From NCBI GenBank assembly GCA_944382785.1, contig CALWNO010000020.1, forward strand, positions 1 to 44,664: a stretch of 44,664 nt of DNA, given 5' to 3'. The notes under the pieces are model-generated. The model was not told the origin of the DNA and ran no database searches. It saw nothing but the letters and a program-made list of their open reading frames with translations. Made by a program: the position numbers and the translations under genes. Origin of the DNA: an uncultured Gemmiger sp. GTDB taxonomy: Bacteria > Bacillota > Clostridia > Oscillospirales > Ruminococcaceae. Shown here piece by piece: positions 15,955-25,753 of the stretch (its first letter is position 1; each line of letters begins with the position of its first letter).

Positions 15955-18018
15955 ATGGAGGAAAAGAATTTCGACAAAGAAAAATCACCGGCCGCGAGGC
16001 AGTCTGCTGCTTCCGGCGGGCATAACAGGCGCCGGCGCCGCCGCAAAAAGGGCGGATCATCCCATGGGGCAACGGCACACTCCGGGCAGGAGAGGAAACC
16101 GCTGAAGAAGGAATCTCCCGAGCCGGCTCAGGCAACCCCGGCTACGGCAGATCCGGAAGAAAAGCCCGCGCCCCCGGTTGCAGCTCCGTCGGAGCCGGCG
16201 GAAACGCCGACGGAGGCTCAGACCCCGGTTCAGACGGAACAGCCGCGGGAAAAACAGGCCGAAGCCGCTGCACCGGAACCCGGGCAGACGCCGGAAGAAC
16301 CGGAAATTCCGCCTGAAACTCCTGAAACCCCAGAAACTCCGGAAATTCCCGAATCTGCGGAAGAACCGGAACCGGCGGACTATGCCGCTCCGGAAACAGA
16401 GGCGACCGAACCGGCCCAACCACCGGAAGAACCCGGCGGCGAGGAGGAATCCTCTGCCGCCCGGGACGAGGAACCGGCGGAAGGGGAGGAGCCGGAAGCC
16501 GAAACCCCCGAACAGCAGCAGCGCGCGGCCCAGATGACCCGCACGGTGCAGCTCTCCATTGAAAAAATCGTGGAGAAGATCGAGGAGGAGGAATCCATCC
16601 CGGAACCTGCCGCGGCGGAACCCGAGGAAAGCCCCGAGGAAGAGGAGGAAGAGGAGGAAGAGGAGGAAGACACCGATCCTTCCCTGCCCGCCCGGCTGCG
16701 CCGCCTGCATCGCAGGGTGGGCGACGGCATGTGGAGCCTTTTGAAGTGGCTGGTCTTTGTGGTGGCCTTTGTGGCGGTGGTGGCCGGTGCGGGCATCGCC
16801 TGGCTGTACAAGGGAGCCACGCCGGATTCCATTCCGCAGATTTCCGCCACCTTCAACGGGGAAGAACTGCAGGCCACCTCCTACAGCTGGCATGTGCCGG
16901 TGGTGGCCAATGTGTTCAAGCGCACCTACGCTGAAACCTTCTCCAAAGACCCCATCGAGATCGCTGCAACCATCGAGACGGCGCAGGTAAGCCTGAGCGT
17001 GCACCACACCGACTGCGACACCAAGCTGACGGTGGAGGACAGCGACGGGGAGAAGGTGTTTGAGGGAACCGCCGAGGAATTCGGCAACTACACCTTCACC
17101 AAAAACGACACCTATACCGCCAAGCTGGTGGTCTTCCGCAATGAAAAGCGGATCAGCCACACGGCGGAAGTATCCGGCAAACAGACCTACCTGTTCAGCT
17201 TTACCGTCAGCCTGCGTCCGTCCATCCGCCTGAACACCGTGTCCGCCACCCAGGGCAGTGTGGTGGCGGTGCGGGTCAGCGGCGGGGTATCCGACCAGGT
17301 GGCCCCCACCATCAGCAGTCAGCTGCCGTCCACCGCCTTCCACCAGGGGGAAAACGACTGGGTCAGCTATCTGCCCATCGCCGTGGATCAGCAGGCCGGT
17401 GACTACACCATTACCGTCAGCTATGCAGGGTATGAGCAGGAGCTGAGCCTGACCGTCAAAGCCCGGGCCAATGTGTATAAGGACTATTCCAGCAAGAGCA
17501 AGCTGACCAGTCCTTACATCGCCGAGAGCGACACTCCCGCCAAGGTGCTGGCGGTGCTCAAAACCGGTGATGAACAGCCTGCCTGGACCGAGACCGGTTT
17601 CAATCTGCCTTTCACCGACAAAGCCACCGTGGCCCTGGCCTACGGTACCACCGAATATGTGGGCCGTACCCGCAGTGAGCGGGTGGCAGGCACCGGTACC
17701 GGTCGGATCTGCAACAATGTGGTGGCTTCCACCTCCCGGGGCAGTGATCTGCTGGCTCCGGCAGCCGGCAAGATCCTGCTGGCCGAAGACCTGGGCGGTA
17801 CCGCCGGTTACACGGTGGTCATCGACCATGGCGCCGGTGTCAAGAGCGTCTTCTACTGCCTGCGCAGCGTTTCGGTCAAGGTTGGCGCCACCGTCAAACG
17901 GGGAGATACCATTGCCGAGACTGCCAGCACCACCATCGGGGAAGTCCGGGTGGGCACTGTGCCCGTGGAGCCTCTCTCGGTCTGGCGCGGAGAATGCGAC
18001 GCCCTCAGCCATTATTGA
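15955..18018 (+). CDS. Membrane protein with Pro/Glu-rich cytoplasmic tail and degenerate M23 domain, copy 2
   Basis: A 687-residue paralogue of the preceding gene. Residues 1-260 are low complexity: a basic patch (RRRRRRKKGG near 25-34), long Pro/Glu/Ala repeats (PETPETPE) and an 11-Glu run (228-238). A membrane helix follows at about 262-285, then the same beta-rich region and a C-terminal M23-like fold (VVIDHGAGVKSVFYCLRSV near 622-640). The HxGxD and HxH zinc motifs are absent here too, so no hydrolase activity is expected. The start at 15955 has only a weak GGGACGGG site; a TTG at 15919 is possible. A strong terminator follows. The role is unknown; a wall or engulfment scaffold is inference. 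Confidence 0.75.
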   Translation: MEEKNFDKEKSPAARQSAASGGHNRRRRRRKKGGSSHGATAHSGQERKPLKKESPEPAQATPATADPEEKPAPPVAAPSEPAETPTEAQTPVQTEQPREKQAEAAAPEPGQTPEEPEIPPETPETPETPEIPESAEEPEPADYAAPETEATEPAQPPEEPGGEEESSAARDEEPAEGEEPEAETPEQQQRAAQMTRTVQLSIEKIVEKIEEEESIPEPAAAEPEESPEEEEEEEEEEEDTDPSLPARLRRLHRRVGDGMWSLLKWLVFVVAFVAVVAGAGIAWLYKGATPDSIPQISATFNGEELQATSYSWHVPVVANVFKRTYAETFSKDPIEIAATIETAQVSLSVHHTDCDTKLTVEDSDGEKVFEGTAEEFGNYTFTKNDTYTAKLVVFRNEKRISHTAEVSGKQTYLFSFTVSLRPSIRLNTVSATQGSVVAVRVSGGVSDQVAPTISSQLPSTAFHQGENDWVSYLPIAVDQQAGDYTITVSYAGYEQELSLTVKARANVYKDYSSKSKLTSPYIAESDTPAKVLAVLKTGDEQPAWTETGFNLPFTDKATVALAYGTTEYVGRTRSERVAGTGTGRICNNVVASTSRGSDLLAPAAGKILLAEDLGGTAGYTVVIDHGAGVKSVFYCLRSVSVKVGATVKRGDTIAETASTTIGEVRVGTVPVEPLSVWRGECDALSHY
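16636..16671 (+). repeat. In-frame 9-base GAG-GAA-GAG repeat
   Basis: Nearly four copies of the nine-base unit gaggaagag encode the poly-Glu stretch of the protein at 15955-18018. Because the unit is a multiple of three, copy-number change would lengthen or shorten the acidic tract without a frameshift. Confidence 0.9.
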
Positions 18019-18030
18019 TTCCCTGTTACA

Positions 18031-18113
18031 AAAGCCTCTGCTTCGGCAGAGGCTTTTTTCCTTTGTCCGCAACTTCCGGGCCGGAAGCAAGCCCCCCCGG
18101 TGCGGGCTTTTTT
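18031..18113 (+). terminator. Two successive Rho-independent terminators
   Basis: The first has an 11-bp stem (AAAGCCTCTGC, TTCG tetraloop, GCAGAGGCTTT) followed by a T-run at 18031-18059. The second, at about 18087-18113, has AAGCCC/GGGCTT arms followed by TTTTTCTTTTTC. Together they end the M23-like gene cluster. Confidence 0.85.
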
Positions 18114-18175
18114 CTTTTTCCGGCACCCTGTGGAATTTCTGGGCATAAGATGGCTCAGAACACGGGGGTGGGAAT

Positions 18176-18958
18176 ATGTCCTTTACATTCTGTATGGCGG
18201 CGGGGGATGCCCGTCAGCAGGCGGCCGGGCGAGCTCTGCGGGAAGCCGGCTGCCTTCCGGCGGGGCCGGAACATGCCGATTTTCTTCTTTTGCCCATGCC
18301 GTTGTCTGCGGTTACGCCGGGGCAGCTGGACCTGCTGTGCAGGGCCAGGCCGGGCACACCGGTTTTCGCCGGACGGATGACGCCCGAAGCCCAAAACGGC
18401 ATCCGGCATGCCGGCGGGGTGCCGGTGGATTACTACACCCGCAGCGAACTGGCCAGCCTGAACGCGGTGCCCACGGCGGAAGGGTGCTTGTGCCTGCTCA
18501 TGCAGATGCGCACCCGCACCTTGTGGGAAAGCCCGGTTCTGGTACTGGGGTTCGGCCGGGTGGGGCAGGCGGTGGCCCGGCGTCTGGTCGCACTGGGAGC
18601 CCTGGTCACGGTGGCGGCCCGCAATGCCGACCAGCGGGCGGAAGCCCGATGCTGCGGCTGCCATGCAGCGCCTCTCACCGCCCTGGAACGACTGCTGCCC
18701 CAGTTTGACGCGGTGGTCAACACCATCCCGGCCATGGTCCTGCCGGCGGAACTGCTGGGGCGATTGCCCCGGGGGGCGGTGATCGTAGATCTGGCCAGTG
18801 CGCCCGGCGGGGTGGATTTTGCAGCCGCCCGGTCCATGGGGCTGCAGGCGCAGCTGGCGCCGGGCCTGCCGGGGCGCTGCGCACCGGACACGGCGGGGGA
18901 ACTGATCGCCCAGACCATTCTGACCATCTTGCATGAACAGGGGAGGGAAACGGTATGA
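18176..18958 (+). CDS. spoVFA: Dipicolinate synthase subunit A (SpoVFA/DpaA)
   Basis: With subunit B it oxidises the lysine-pathway intermediate dihydrodipicolinate to dipicolinic acid in the mother cell. The 260-residue protein has an N-terminal domain and a C-terminal NAD(P)-binding Rossmann domain. The dinucleotide loop is VLVLGFGRVGQAVARRL (about 120-136), and VIVDLASAPGGVDF is a further family segment. A GGGGGTGGG site precedes the ATG. It overlaps spoVFB by four bases (ATGA). A CATAAGATG string lies upstream, but I cannot assign a sporulation promoter. Confidence 0.92.
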   Translation: MSFTFCMAAGDARQQAAGRALREAGCLPAGPEHADFLLLPMPLSAVTPGQLDLLCRARPGTPVFAGRMTPEAQNGIRHAGGVPVDYYTRSELASLNAVPTAEGCLCLLMQMRTRTLWESPVLVLGFGRVGQAVARRLVALGALVTVAARNADQRAEARCCGCHAAPLTALERLLPQFDAVVNTIPAMVLPAELLGRLPRGAVIVDLASAPGGVDFAAARSMGLQAQLAPGLPGRCAPDTAGELIAQTILTILHEQGRETV

Positions 18959-19545
18959 CACAGATTTGGCAGGATACCCCCCGCGCGGTGGTGTTTGCCC
19001 TGTGCGGCAGTTTTTGCAGTTTTGGGGCGGTGCTGCCCCAGATTCAGCACCTGTGCCGGGACGGCTGGGATGTGTTGCCGCTGCTCAGCGCCAGTGCTGC
19101 GGCCCAGGATACCCGGTTCGGCACGGCGGCTGCCCTGAAACAGACGCTGGAGGAGATGACCGGCCACCCGCCCATGACCACCCTGCAGCAGGCGGAACCC
19201 CTGGGTCCCCAGAAGATGGCCCGTGCCATGGTCATTGCCCCCTGTACCGGTACCACCATGGGCCTGCTGGCCAACGGCATCAGCAGCACAGCCGTCACCC
19301 TGGCTGCCAAAAGCATGCTGCGGGGCGGGCGGCCCATCGTGCTGGCGCCTTCCACCAACGATGGCCTGGCAGGCAGTGCGGGCAGTCTGGCGGCCCTGCT
19401 TCAGCGCAAAAATATCTATTTTGTGCCCTTCGGCCAGGACGACAGCTTCAAAAAACCGCACAGCCTGAAGAGCGACTTCACCCTGCTGCCGGACACCCTG
19501 GAAAGTGCTTTGCGGGGCATACAGCTTCAGCCGCTGCTTTTGTAA
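18955..19545 (+). CDS. spoVFB: Dipicolinate synthase subunit B (SpoVFB/DpaB)
   Basis: The flavoprotein-fold partner of SpoVFA. The 196-residue protein has CGSFCSFGAVLPQIQ near the start, the APCTGTTMGLLANGISSTAVTLAAKSMLR nucleotide-binding region, and PIVLAPSTNDGL. Many Clostridia lack SpoVF and use an electron-transfer flavoprotein instead, so its presence is a lineage marker. Translationally coupled to spoVFA. Confidence 0.93.
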   Translation: MTQIWQDTPRAVVFALCGSFCSFGAVLPQIQHLCRDGWDVLPLLSASAAAQDTRFGTAAALKQTLEEMTGHPPMTTLQQAEPLGPQKMARAMVIAPCTGTTMGLLANGISSTAVTLAAKSMLRGGRPIVLAPSTNDGLAGSAGSLAALLQRKNIYFVPFGQDDSFKKPHSLKSDFTLLPDTLESALRGIQLQPLLL

Positions 19546-19608
19546 CTTCCGGCAAAAGGGCGCATATATTGGTATGGTGTGACGGATATTTTGAAAGGCG
19601 GTGCGGCA

Positions 19609-20922
19609 ATGGAACGGATCAGGATCACGGGCGGGCGGGTATTGGCGGGCAACATCCGTCCCGCGGCGGCCAAAAACAGCGTGTTGCCCCTGCTGGCAGC
19701 CAGTCTCTTGTGTGCAAAGCCCTGTGTGCTGCGGGGGGTGCCCCGGCTTTCGGATGTGGACGCCAGCCTGGCGTTGTTGCGGGCGGTGGGGGCCAACCCG
19801 GTGCGCCGCGGGCCGGATATCCTGCTGCCGCCGGCCACGGTCTGCGGGCAGGTCCCTCCGGCGCTGGCGGGGGCCATGCGGGGATCGGTGTTTTATCTGG
19901 CTCCGCTGCTGGTGCGGTCGGGAACGGTGGAGATGCCTCTGCCCGGGGGCTGCCGCCTGGGGCCCCGGCCCATCGACATCCACCTGGCGGGACTGAGCGC
20001 CATGGGGGCCCAGATTACCGAGAGCGACACCGCGGTGATCCTGCGGCGGGAAGGCCCCCTGCAAGGGGTGGACTTCACCCTGCGCCTGCCCAGCGTGGGA
20101 GCCACCCTGACCCTGCTCATGGCGGCGGCCTGTGCCCGGGGGGAAACGGTGCTGCGGGGAGCCGCCTGTGAGCCGGAAATTGCGGACACGGCCGCTTTTT
20201 TGCGCAAGGCGGGGGCGTGCATTGAGGGAGCCGGTACCCCTGTGATCCGGGTTCGAGGCACGGAGGGGCTGCTGCCCGGCGGGGGCGTGCATCTGCCTCT
20301 GCCCGACCGCATCGCCGCTGCCACCTATGCCGCCGCAGTGGCAGTGGCGGGAGGGCGCATCACAGTGACCCACTGCCGGCCGGGACACCTGGCACCTTTT
20401 CTGCGGTTTTTGCGCACCGCCGGGTGTGAGGTGGCAGCCGGACCGGAAAGTTTTTCCATCGCCCGGGACCCGGATACGCCGCTGTGGGGCGGGGCGGACC
20501 TGCGCACCGGAGCCTGGCCCGACTTTGCCACCGATACGGCACCCCTGGCGGCAGCAGTGCTCCTGCAGGCAAAAGGGGAAAGTCATATCCATGACGCCCT
20601 GTTCCAGAACCGCTTTGCCTGTGCCGAAGGGTTTGCTGCCATGGGAGCCGACGTCCGGGCCGAGGGACGGGACCTGTGGATAGGGGGCGGCGCGGAGCTG
20701 CACGCAGCCCGGGTGACGGCGCCGGACCTGCGGGGCGGGGCTGCTCTGGTACTGGCGGCCCTGGCGGGGCGGGGGACCGGCAGCGTTATGGACTCCGGTC
20801 ACATCCGCCGGGGCTATGAGGACCTTCCGGCGGACCTGGCAGCCCTGGGAGCACGCTGCACATATGTCAAAACATTGAGCGATGCCACGATAAAAACTGC
20901 CCCTGCTGTGCAAATGCGATAA
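19609..20922 (+). CDS. murA: UDP-N-acetylglucosamine 1-carboxyvinyltransferase (MurA-type)
   Basis: Transfers enolpyruvate from PEP to UDP-GlcNAc, the first committed step of peptidoglycan precursor synthesis. The 437-residue EPSP-synthase-fold protein keeps Lys22-Asn23 (AKNSVLPLLAASLL). The catalytic and fosfomycin-target Cys115 is in PGGCRLGPRPIDIHLAGL, and WPDFATD supplies the conserved Asp. The sequence is rather divergent (ACAEGFAAMGA where MurA usually has a more conserved stretch), so this may be the second MurA of a Firmicute pair. The ATG at 19609 has AAAGG upstream. It lies 63 bases after spoVFB and 223 bases before ftsZ. Confidence 0.88.
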   Translation: MERIRITGGRVLAGNIRPAAAKNSVLPLLAASLLCAKPCVLRGVPRLSDVDASLALLRAVGANPVRRGPDILLPPATVCGQVPPALAGAMRGSVFYLAPLLVRSGTVEMPLPGGCRLGPRPIDIHLAGLSAMGAQITESDTAVILRREGPLQGVDFTLRLPSVGATLTLLMAAACARGETVLRGAACEPEIADTAAFLRKAGACIEGAGTPVIRVRGTEGLLPGGGVHLPLPDRIAAATYAAAVAVAGGRITVTHCRPGHLAPFLRFLRTAGCEVAAGPESFSIARDPDTPLWGGADLRTGAWPDFATDTAPLAAAVLLQAKGESHIHDALFQNRFACAEGFAAMGADVRAEGRDLWIGGGAELHAARVTAPDLRGGAALVLAALAGRGTGSVMDSGHIRRGYEDLPADLAALGARCTYVKTLSDATIKTAPAVQMR

Positions 20923-20955
20923 AAACCGCGTTGCCATGTAAACTCTTTTGGATAT

Positions 20956-21006
20956 TTCAACGGGCTGCGGCGCAAATTTTGTTTTTTTGCGCCGCAGCTA
21001 TTGAAA
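20956..21006. other. Long intergenic hairpin between murA and ftsZ
   Basis: A 14-bp perfect inner stem, GCTGCGGCGCAAAA (20964-20977) with TTTTGCGCCGCAGC (20985-20998), is flanked by TTTCAA/TTGAAA outer arms. The T-run lies inside the loop, so it is not a textbook plus-strand terminator. Its right arm overlaps the proposed ftsZ -35. Confidence 0.7.
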
Positions 21007-21029
21007 TTGTGTTGGGAATTTGGTATTCT
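21001..21029 (+). promoter_or_regulatory. Sigma-A promoter of ftsZ
   Basis: TTGAAA, a 17-base spacer ending TGG, and TATTCT. The leader to the ATG at 21146 is about 110 bases and has GC-rich inverted repeats (GGGCC and CGGCCCGGG). Confidence 0.65.
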
Positions 21030-21145
21030 AATAATCAGTTATATGTAAAAAATACAGGGCCAGTGTGCCTCTGGGTCATTGCCGTCATCGGCGGCCCGGG
21101 TTGTCGGGCCCATTGAAACTAACAACTGTTTAGGGGGATACACTC

Positions 21146-22366
<1,221 letters not shown>

Positions 22367-22467
22367 AATCAGGACCGTGCACGGCCCGGTCTTGTGGATG
22401 TTGAAATACCGGGCTGCCTGCTGTATTCCAGCGGGAAGAGTGCCTTTTATACATGAGGAGGAACGCC

Positions 22468-23529
22468 ATGCCGTCCAAGGACCCGTCCATTCAGGAAAAG
22501 GGGTTCCGCACGAGCATGCTGGGCTTTGACAAAAATGATGTGCTGGCTTACATGAATGCGCTGGCCAACGAGACCCAGCAGCGTGAATTGGAATACCAGC
22601 AGACCATCGACGAGCTGAAAACCCAGCTTGAAAAATTGAAAAAGGACCAGGCGAATGCGCGCCGCTGCGTGGAAAAGCTGCAGGCCGAACTGACCCAGGC
22701 CACCCAGCGGGCCGAAACGGCGGAAAAGGCCGGCAGTGATGCCGTGACCAAGCTGCATGACGCGGAAGAGCGTGCCGCCGGGTACCAGAGCAAGTATAAG
22801 GAGTGTCAGCAGTCCATCCTGGAGCTGCAGTTCCAGAAACGGGATCTGGAAAAGCAGATCGAAGAGATGGAGGCCATGATCCCCAAGGGCGGTATGCCCA
22901 CCATGGCGGCCACCCCTGTGCCCAAAACCGTTCCGGCGACTCCTGCTCCCGAACCGGTCAAACCGGTGGTGGAAGAGACCCCGGCCCCGGTGGTCAATGT
23001 GACCGAGGAGGCCCGCATTGAAGCCAAGAAGATCCTGGCCGATGCCCGCCTGAATGCCGAGGCAGCCGAGCGCCGCCTGCGCCAGCAGGAAAGCGACCAG
23101 AAAGCCCGCATGGAAGATAATGCCCGGGCACTGGCTGCGGGGGTGCAGCTGCTGCGGGATCGTTTGACCCGGGTGGATGAAAAGCTGGCTTCCGCTTCCA
23201 TGGATCTGGAAAATGCCACCGGTGCCATTTATCAGGCATTGGACGACACCAGCAGTGATCTGGAAAGCCTGGGGGCCGATATGCGCTCCTTCGGCAAACT
23301 GCGTCCCGCCGCCAAACCGGCTGCCGCACCGCAGGCATCGGCATCCCCCGCCGAACAGGCAACTCCGGCAGCTCCTCCGGCTCGCGCCAAGGTTTCGCCC
23401 CGTCGGGTCCGACCTTCCCAACCCACTCCCGAACCGGTCAGGCGTCTGCGCCGTACTGCGGCGCCCTCCCGCCCGGTATCCGAGGAATTGGGGGACGCGC
23501 TGGATCGTCTGGACAAGCGCTCCAAATAA
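22468..23529 (+). CDS. DivIVA-domain cell division/polarity protein
   Basis: A 353-residue coiled-coil protein. The N-terminal segment FRTSMLGFDKNDVLAYMNALANE (about 12-34) matches the DivIVA membrane-binding domain. A long heptad-rich region (35-145) follows, then a Pro/Ala/Val linker, a second helical region (175-275) and a basic C-terminal end. DivIVA proteins gather at curved membrane such as septa and poles and recruit division or wall enzymes. The ATG at 22468 follows GAGGAGG; the earlier ATG at 22453 is too close to have its own site. It lies 101 bases after ftsZ, probably on the same transcript. Confidence 0.85.
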   Translation: MPSKDPSIQEKGFRTSMLGFDKNDVLAYMNALANETQQRELEYQQTIDELKTQLEKLKKDQANARRCVEKLQAELTQATQRAETAEKAGSDAVTKLHDAEERAAGYQSKYKECQQSILELQFQKRDLEKQIEEMEAMIPKGGMPTMAATPVPKTVPATPAPEPVKPVVEETPAPVVNVTEEARIEAKKILADARLNAEAAERRLRQQESDQKARMEDNARALAAGVQLLRDRLTRVDEKLASASMDLENATGAIYQALDDTSSDLESLGADMRSFGKLRPAAKPAAAPQASASPAEQATPAAPPARAKVSPRRVRPSQPTPEPVRRLRRTAAPSRPVSEELGDALDRLDKRSK

Positions 23530-23543
23530 TACATACAAAACAG

Positions 23544-23577
23544 GCCGTGGCCGCCTCTTGACGGCCACGGCTTTTCT
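23544..23577 (+). terminator. Terminator after the divIVA-like gene
   Basis: Ten-bp perfect stem GCCGTGGCCG (23544-23553) with CGGCCACGGC (23562-23571), followed by TTTTCTT. Confidence 0.9.
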
Positions 23578-23594
23578 TATGGGAGAGTACCGCC

Positions 23595-25559
23595 ATGCCC
23601 TTTACGCATATCCTGCAATCCGTCACACAAATCGGCAGCCGGGCCCGCCGTATCCTGGCAGCGCAGTCCGCACCGGTGCGCTGGCTGGTGTACGGTGTTC
23701 TGCTGCTGGTCGCAATCCTGGCCGGCGGCGCTGTCACGGCTTACGGCGGGCTTCTTCTGGTGCTGTTGCTGTGGGTCCTGTGCACCGGCACCCTCTGGCT
23801 GCTTTTGGGGGCTGCCTGGAAGTCTGCCTTCCCCGGGGAGGACTGGCGGCAGGACAAGCCCTTCCGCCGCTGCCTGCTGGCCGGGATTCTGGTGGGCATG
23901 GTGGCCCTTACGGCATTGGTCTTTTACCGGCAGACAGTTTACGGGGAAGATGCCATCAACTATTATGCCAAGCAGAATCTGCTGTTCAACAGCTTTGCCA
24001 CCAGTGGCTTTTACGGGGTGAGCAACCTGGCGGAAAATCTCCTGACCGCCGATTACAAGATGTTCATGAACCTGTTCATCAGCCTGCCCTACCTGGTGCT
24101 GCCCCGCACCATCAACATGTTCATGCTCAGTTATGCCCTGACCTGCTTTGTCCCCATGTGGACGGCCCTGCTCATGCTGGCCAGGCGACTGCTGACCGCG
24201 GCGGCACCCGGTCTGTCCGCCTTCCGCCGGAGCCTCTTTTATCTGGTGTGCATGGCGGCCATGGTGCTGTGGCCCATGTTCCTGTGGCCCGCCACCCACG
24301 GTATGCCGGATGCCTTCGGCCTGACCTTTGCGGCCATCATCCTGCTGCTGTGTGCCGACTATCGCTTTGATACCCTGGACTGGTCCCGCCTGCCGGCCCT
24401 CTTTGCGGCTACCTTTGCCCTGATCCTCACCCGCCGGTGGTATATGTTCTGGATCGTGGCCTTCTATCTGTGCTACACCCTGGCGGTGCTTGTGGGCGCA
24501 GCGCGCCGGAAAAAATTCGGCCGGGTGCTGGGCAATCTGCTGCGCTTCGGCCTGCCCTCGGCCATCATCATCCTGGTGGTGCTGCTGCCCACCTTCCGCA
24601 CCATCCTCACCACCGATTATGCCGACATCTACGGCGCCTACTATGGTGGTGGCTTTTGGCAGAACTGTCTGGGACAGCTGAAGACCCAGGGGGTTCTCTG
24701 GCTTCTGGTCTGTCTGCTGGGGCTGGTGGTTCTGCTGCGGAAGAAAGATACCCGTGGCCCGGCGATGGTCACGGTGGCGGCTTCCTTGCTGGCCATGGTG
24801 CTCTTTACCCGCACCCAGTCCCTGGGGGACCACCAGAGTCTGATTCTGGCACCCCTGTATCTGCTGGGACTTTTCGGCGCCGGAGCCTGGGTCTGTGCCC
24901 GGAGAAGGGCGTGGCTGACCCGGGGCGGCGCGGCGGTGCTGGCGGTCTTTTTTGCGGCCAATGCCTTCAACGCCCTGCGACTGCCCGGCGCCAACCTGTC
25001 CACCCTGCTGCTCAGCGGAGAGAGCCTGGACCTCACCCGCCGCACCGACCTTGCCGCCATGAAGGCGGTCACCGATTTCGTGCTGGACCACTGCACCGAG
25101 GAAGAGACCGTCTACATCAACATGGATTCCGACGGGTACAGCGGGTCTACCTTCGCCTACAGCGACCCGGCCCATCCCCAGCTGCAAAGCATGATCCTGT
25201 GGGAGAACAGTGTGCCTTCCACCCACGGTTTCCCCACGGGGATCTGGTCCTCCAAGTATGTGATGGTTACCGACAAGACGGAGGAAGGCGGTCTGGTAGG
25301 GGCGGTGAACACAGCCCTGCGCACCCAGACGCCCAGCAGCGTTCATTACAGTTACGTGACCGAATTCCCTCTGCAGAACGGGATCGTTCTGTATTGTTAT
25401 GAGCGCACCAGCCCGCCGGATGCCGCTGAAGCCGACTACTACAAACAGGTCTTTGCGGAATATGACGCCCGCTGGCCGGAACTGTACAGCCAACGGATCG
25501 ACGCCTACATGGCGGGGGGAGACGGAGCGGAAATTTCCCCCATTGATACCAATTCGTAA
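23595..25559 (+). CDS. Polytopic membrane protein, GT-C glycosyltransferase-like
   Basis: A 654-residue protein with about 11-13 membrane helices. After the third or fourth helix comes an acidic extracytoplasmic motif (YGEDAINYYAKQNLLFNS, about residues 115-132). That is the position where GT-C (lipid-linked sugar-dependent) transferases hold their catalytic Asp/Glu. A conserved-looking RRWYMFW lies in a later loop, and the last 150 residues form a soluble extracytoplasmic tail. GGGAGAG precedes the ATG. I do not recognise a named family; GT-C is inference from topology. A role in modifying wall polymers or surface proteins is possible, given the sortase genes downstream. Confidence 0.55.
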   Translation: MPFTHILQSVTQIGSRARRILAAQSAPVRWLVYGVLLLVAILAGGAVTAYGGLLLVLLLWVLCTGTLWLLLGAAWKSAFPGEDWRQDKPFRRCLLAGILVGMVALTALVFYRQTVYGEDAINYYAKQNLLFNSFATSGFYGVSNLAENLLTADYKMFMNLFISLPYLVLPRTINMFMLSYALTCFVPMWTALLMLARRLLTAAAPGLSAFRRSLFYLVCMAAMVLWPMFLWPATHGMPDAFGLTFAAIILLLCADYRFDTLDWSRLPALFAATFALILTRRWYMFWIVAFYLCYTLAVLVGAARRKKFGRVLGNLLRFGLPSAIIILVVLLPTFRTILTTDYADIYGAYYGGGFWQNCLGQLKTQGVLWLLVCLLGLVVLLRKKDTRGPAMVTVAASLLAMVLFTRTQSLGDHQSLILAPLYLLGLFGAGAWVCARRRAWLTRGGAAVLAVFFAANAFNALRLPGANLSTLLLSGESLDLTRRTDLAAMKAVTDFVLDHCTEEETVYINMDSDGYSGSTFAYSDPAHPQLQSMILWENSVPSTHGFPTGIWSSKYVMVTDKTEEGGLVGAVNTALRTQTPSSVHYSYVTEFPLQNGIVLYCYERTSPPDAAEADYYKQVFAEYDARWPELYSQRIDAYMAGGDGAEISPIDTNS

Positions 25560-25577
25560 CTTATTTTTACCATTGTC

Positions 25578-25606
25578 TTGACGAAACCACGTCCACATGG
25601 TATATT
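25578..25606 (+). promoter_or_regulatory. Sigma-A promoter of the sortase-substrate operon
   Basis: TTGACG, a 17-base spacer ending TGG, and TATATT: a strong match. The leader of about 140 bases contains a hairpin (GCAGCCTG at 25683-25690 with CAGGCTGC at 25700-25707) followed by CGGGCTTTTG. It could act as an attenuator, but the T-run is short. Confidence 0.7.
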
Positions 25607-25753
25607 TATAGTCAGAATATTTTGGCTGATTGGGTTTTCCCACTTGTTTTGGCGGTGAATCCGCCTGATCGCTCTGAACGCAGCAGCCTGTTGATTCGGC
25701 AGGCTGCCGGGCTTTTGTTGCGCCTGCGTTTCCAAAAGGAGGTCAGCTTCCCA

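Noticed and set aside
16636-16671. Tandem repeat considered as a CRISPR or intergenic repeat
   Set aside because: The unit is nine bases, has no spacers and lies in frame inside a coding region.
16057-18126. Long minus-strand frame rich in Phe/Arg/Gly
   Set aside because: Antisense of the Pro/Glu-rich tail and M23-like gene; the repeats mirror the sense-strand repeats.
18433-20937. 834-codon minus-strand frame
   Set aside because: Antisense of spoVFA/B and murA; no recognisable protein features.
23577-25643. 688-codon minus-strand frame rich in Gln/Gly/His
   Set aside because: Antisense of the polytopic membrane protein, which has proper helices, promoter context and ribosome site.
25683-25715. 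Hairpin in the leader of the sortase-substrate gene as a riboswitch
   Set aside because: Only a simple 8-bp stem with a short T-run; no conserved aptamer pattern can be recognised.
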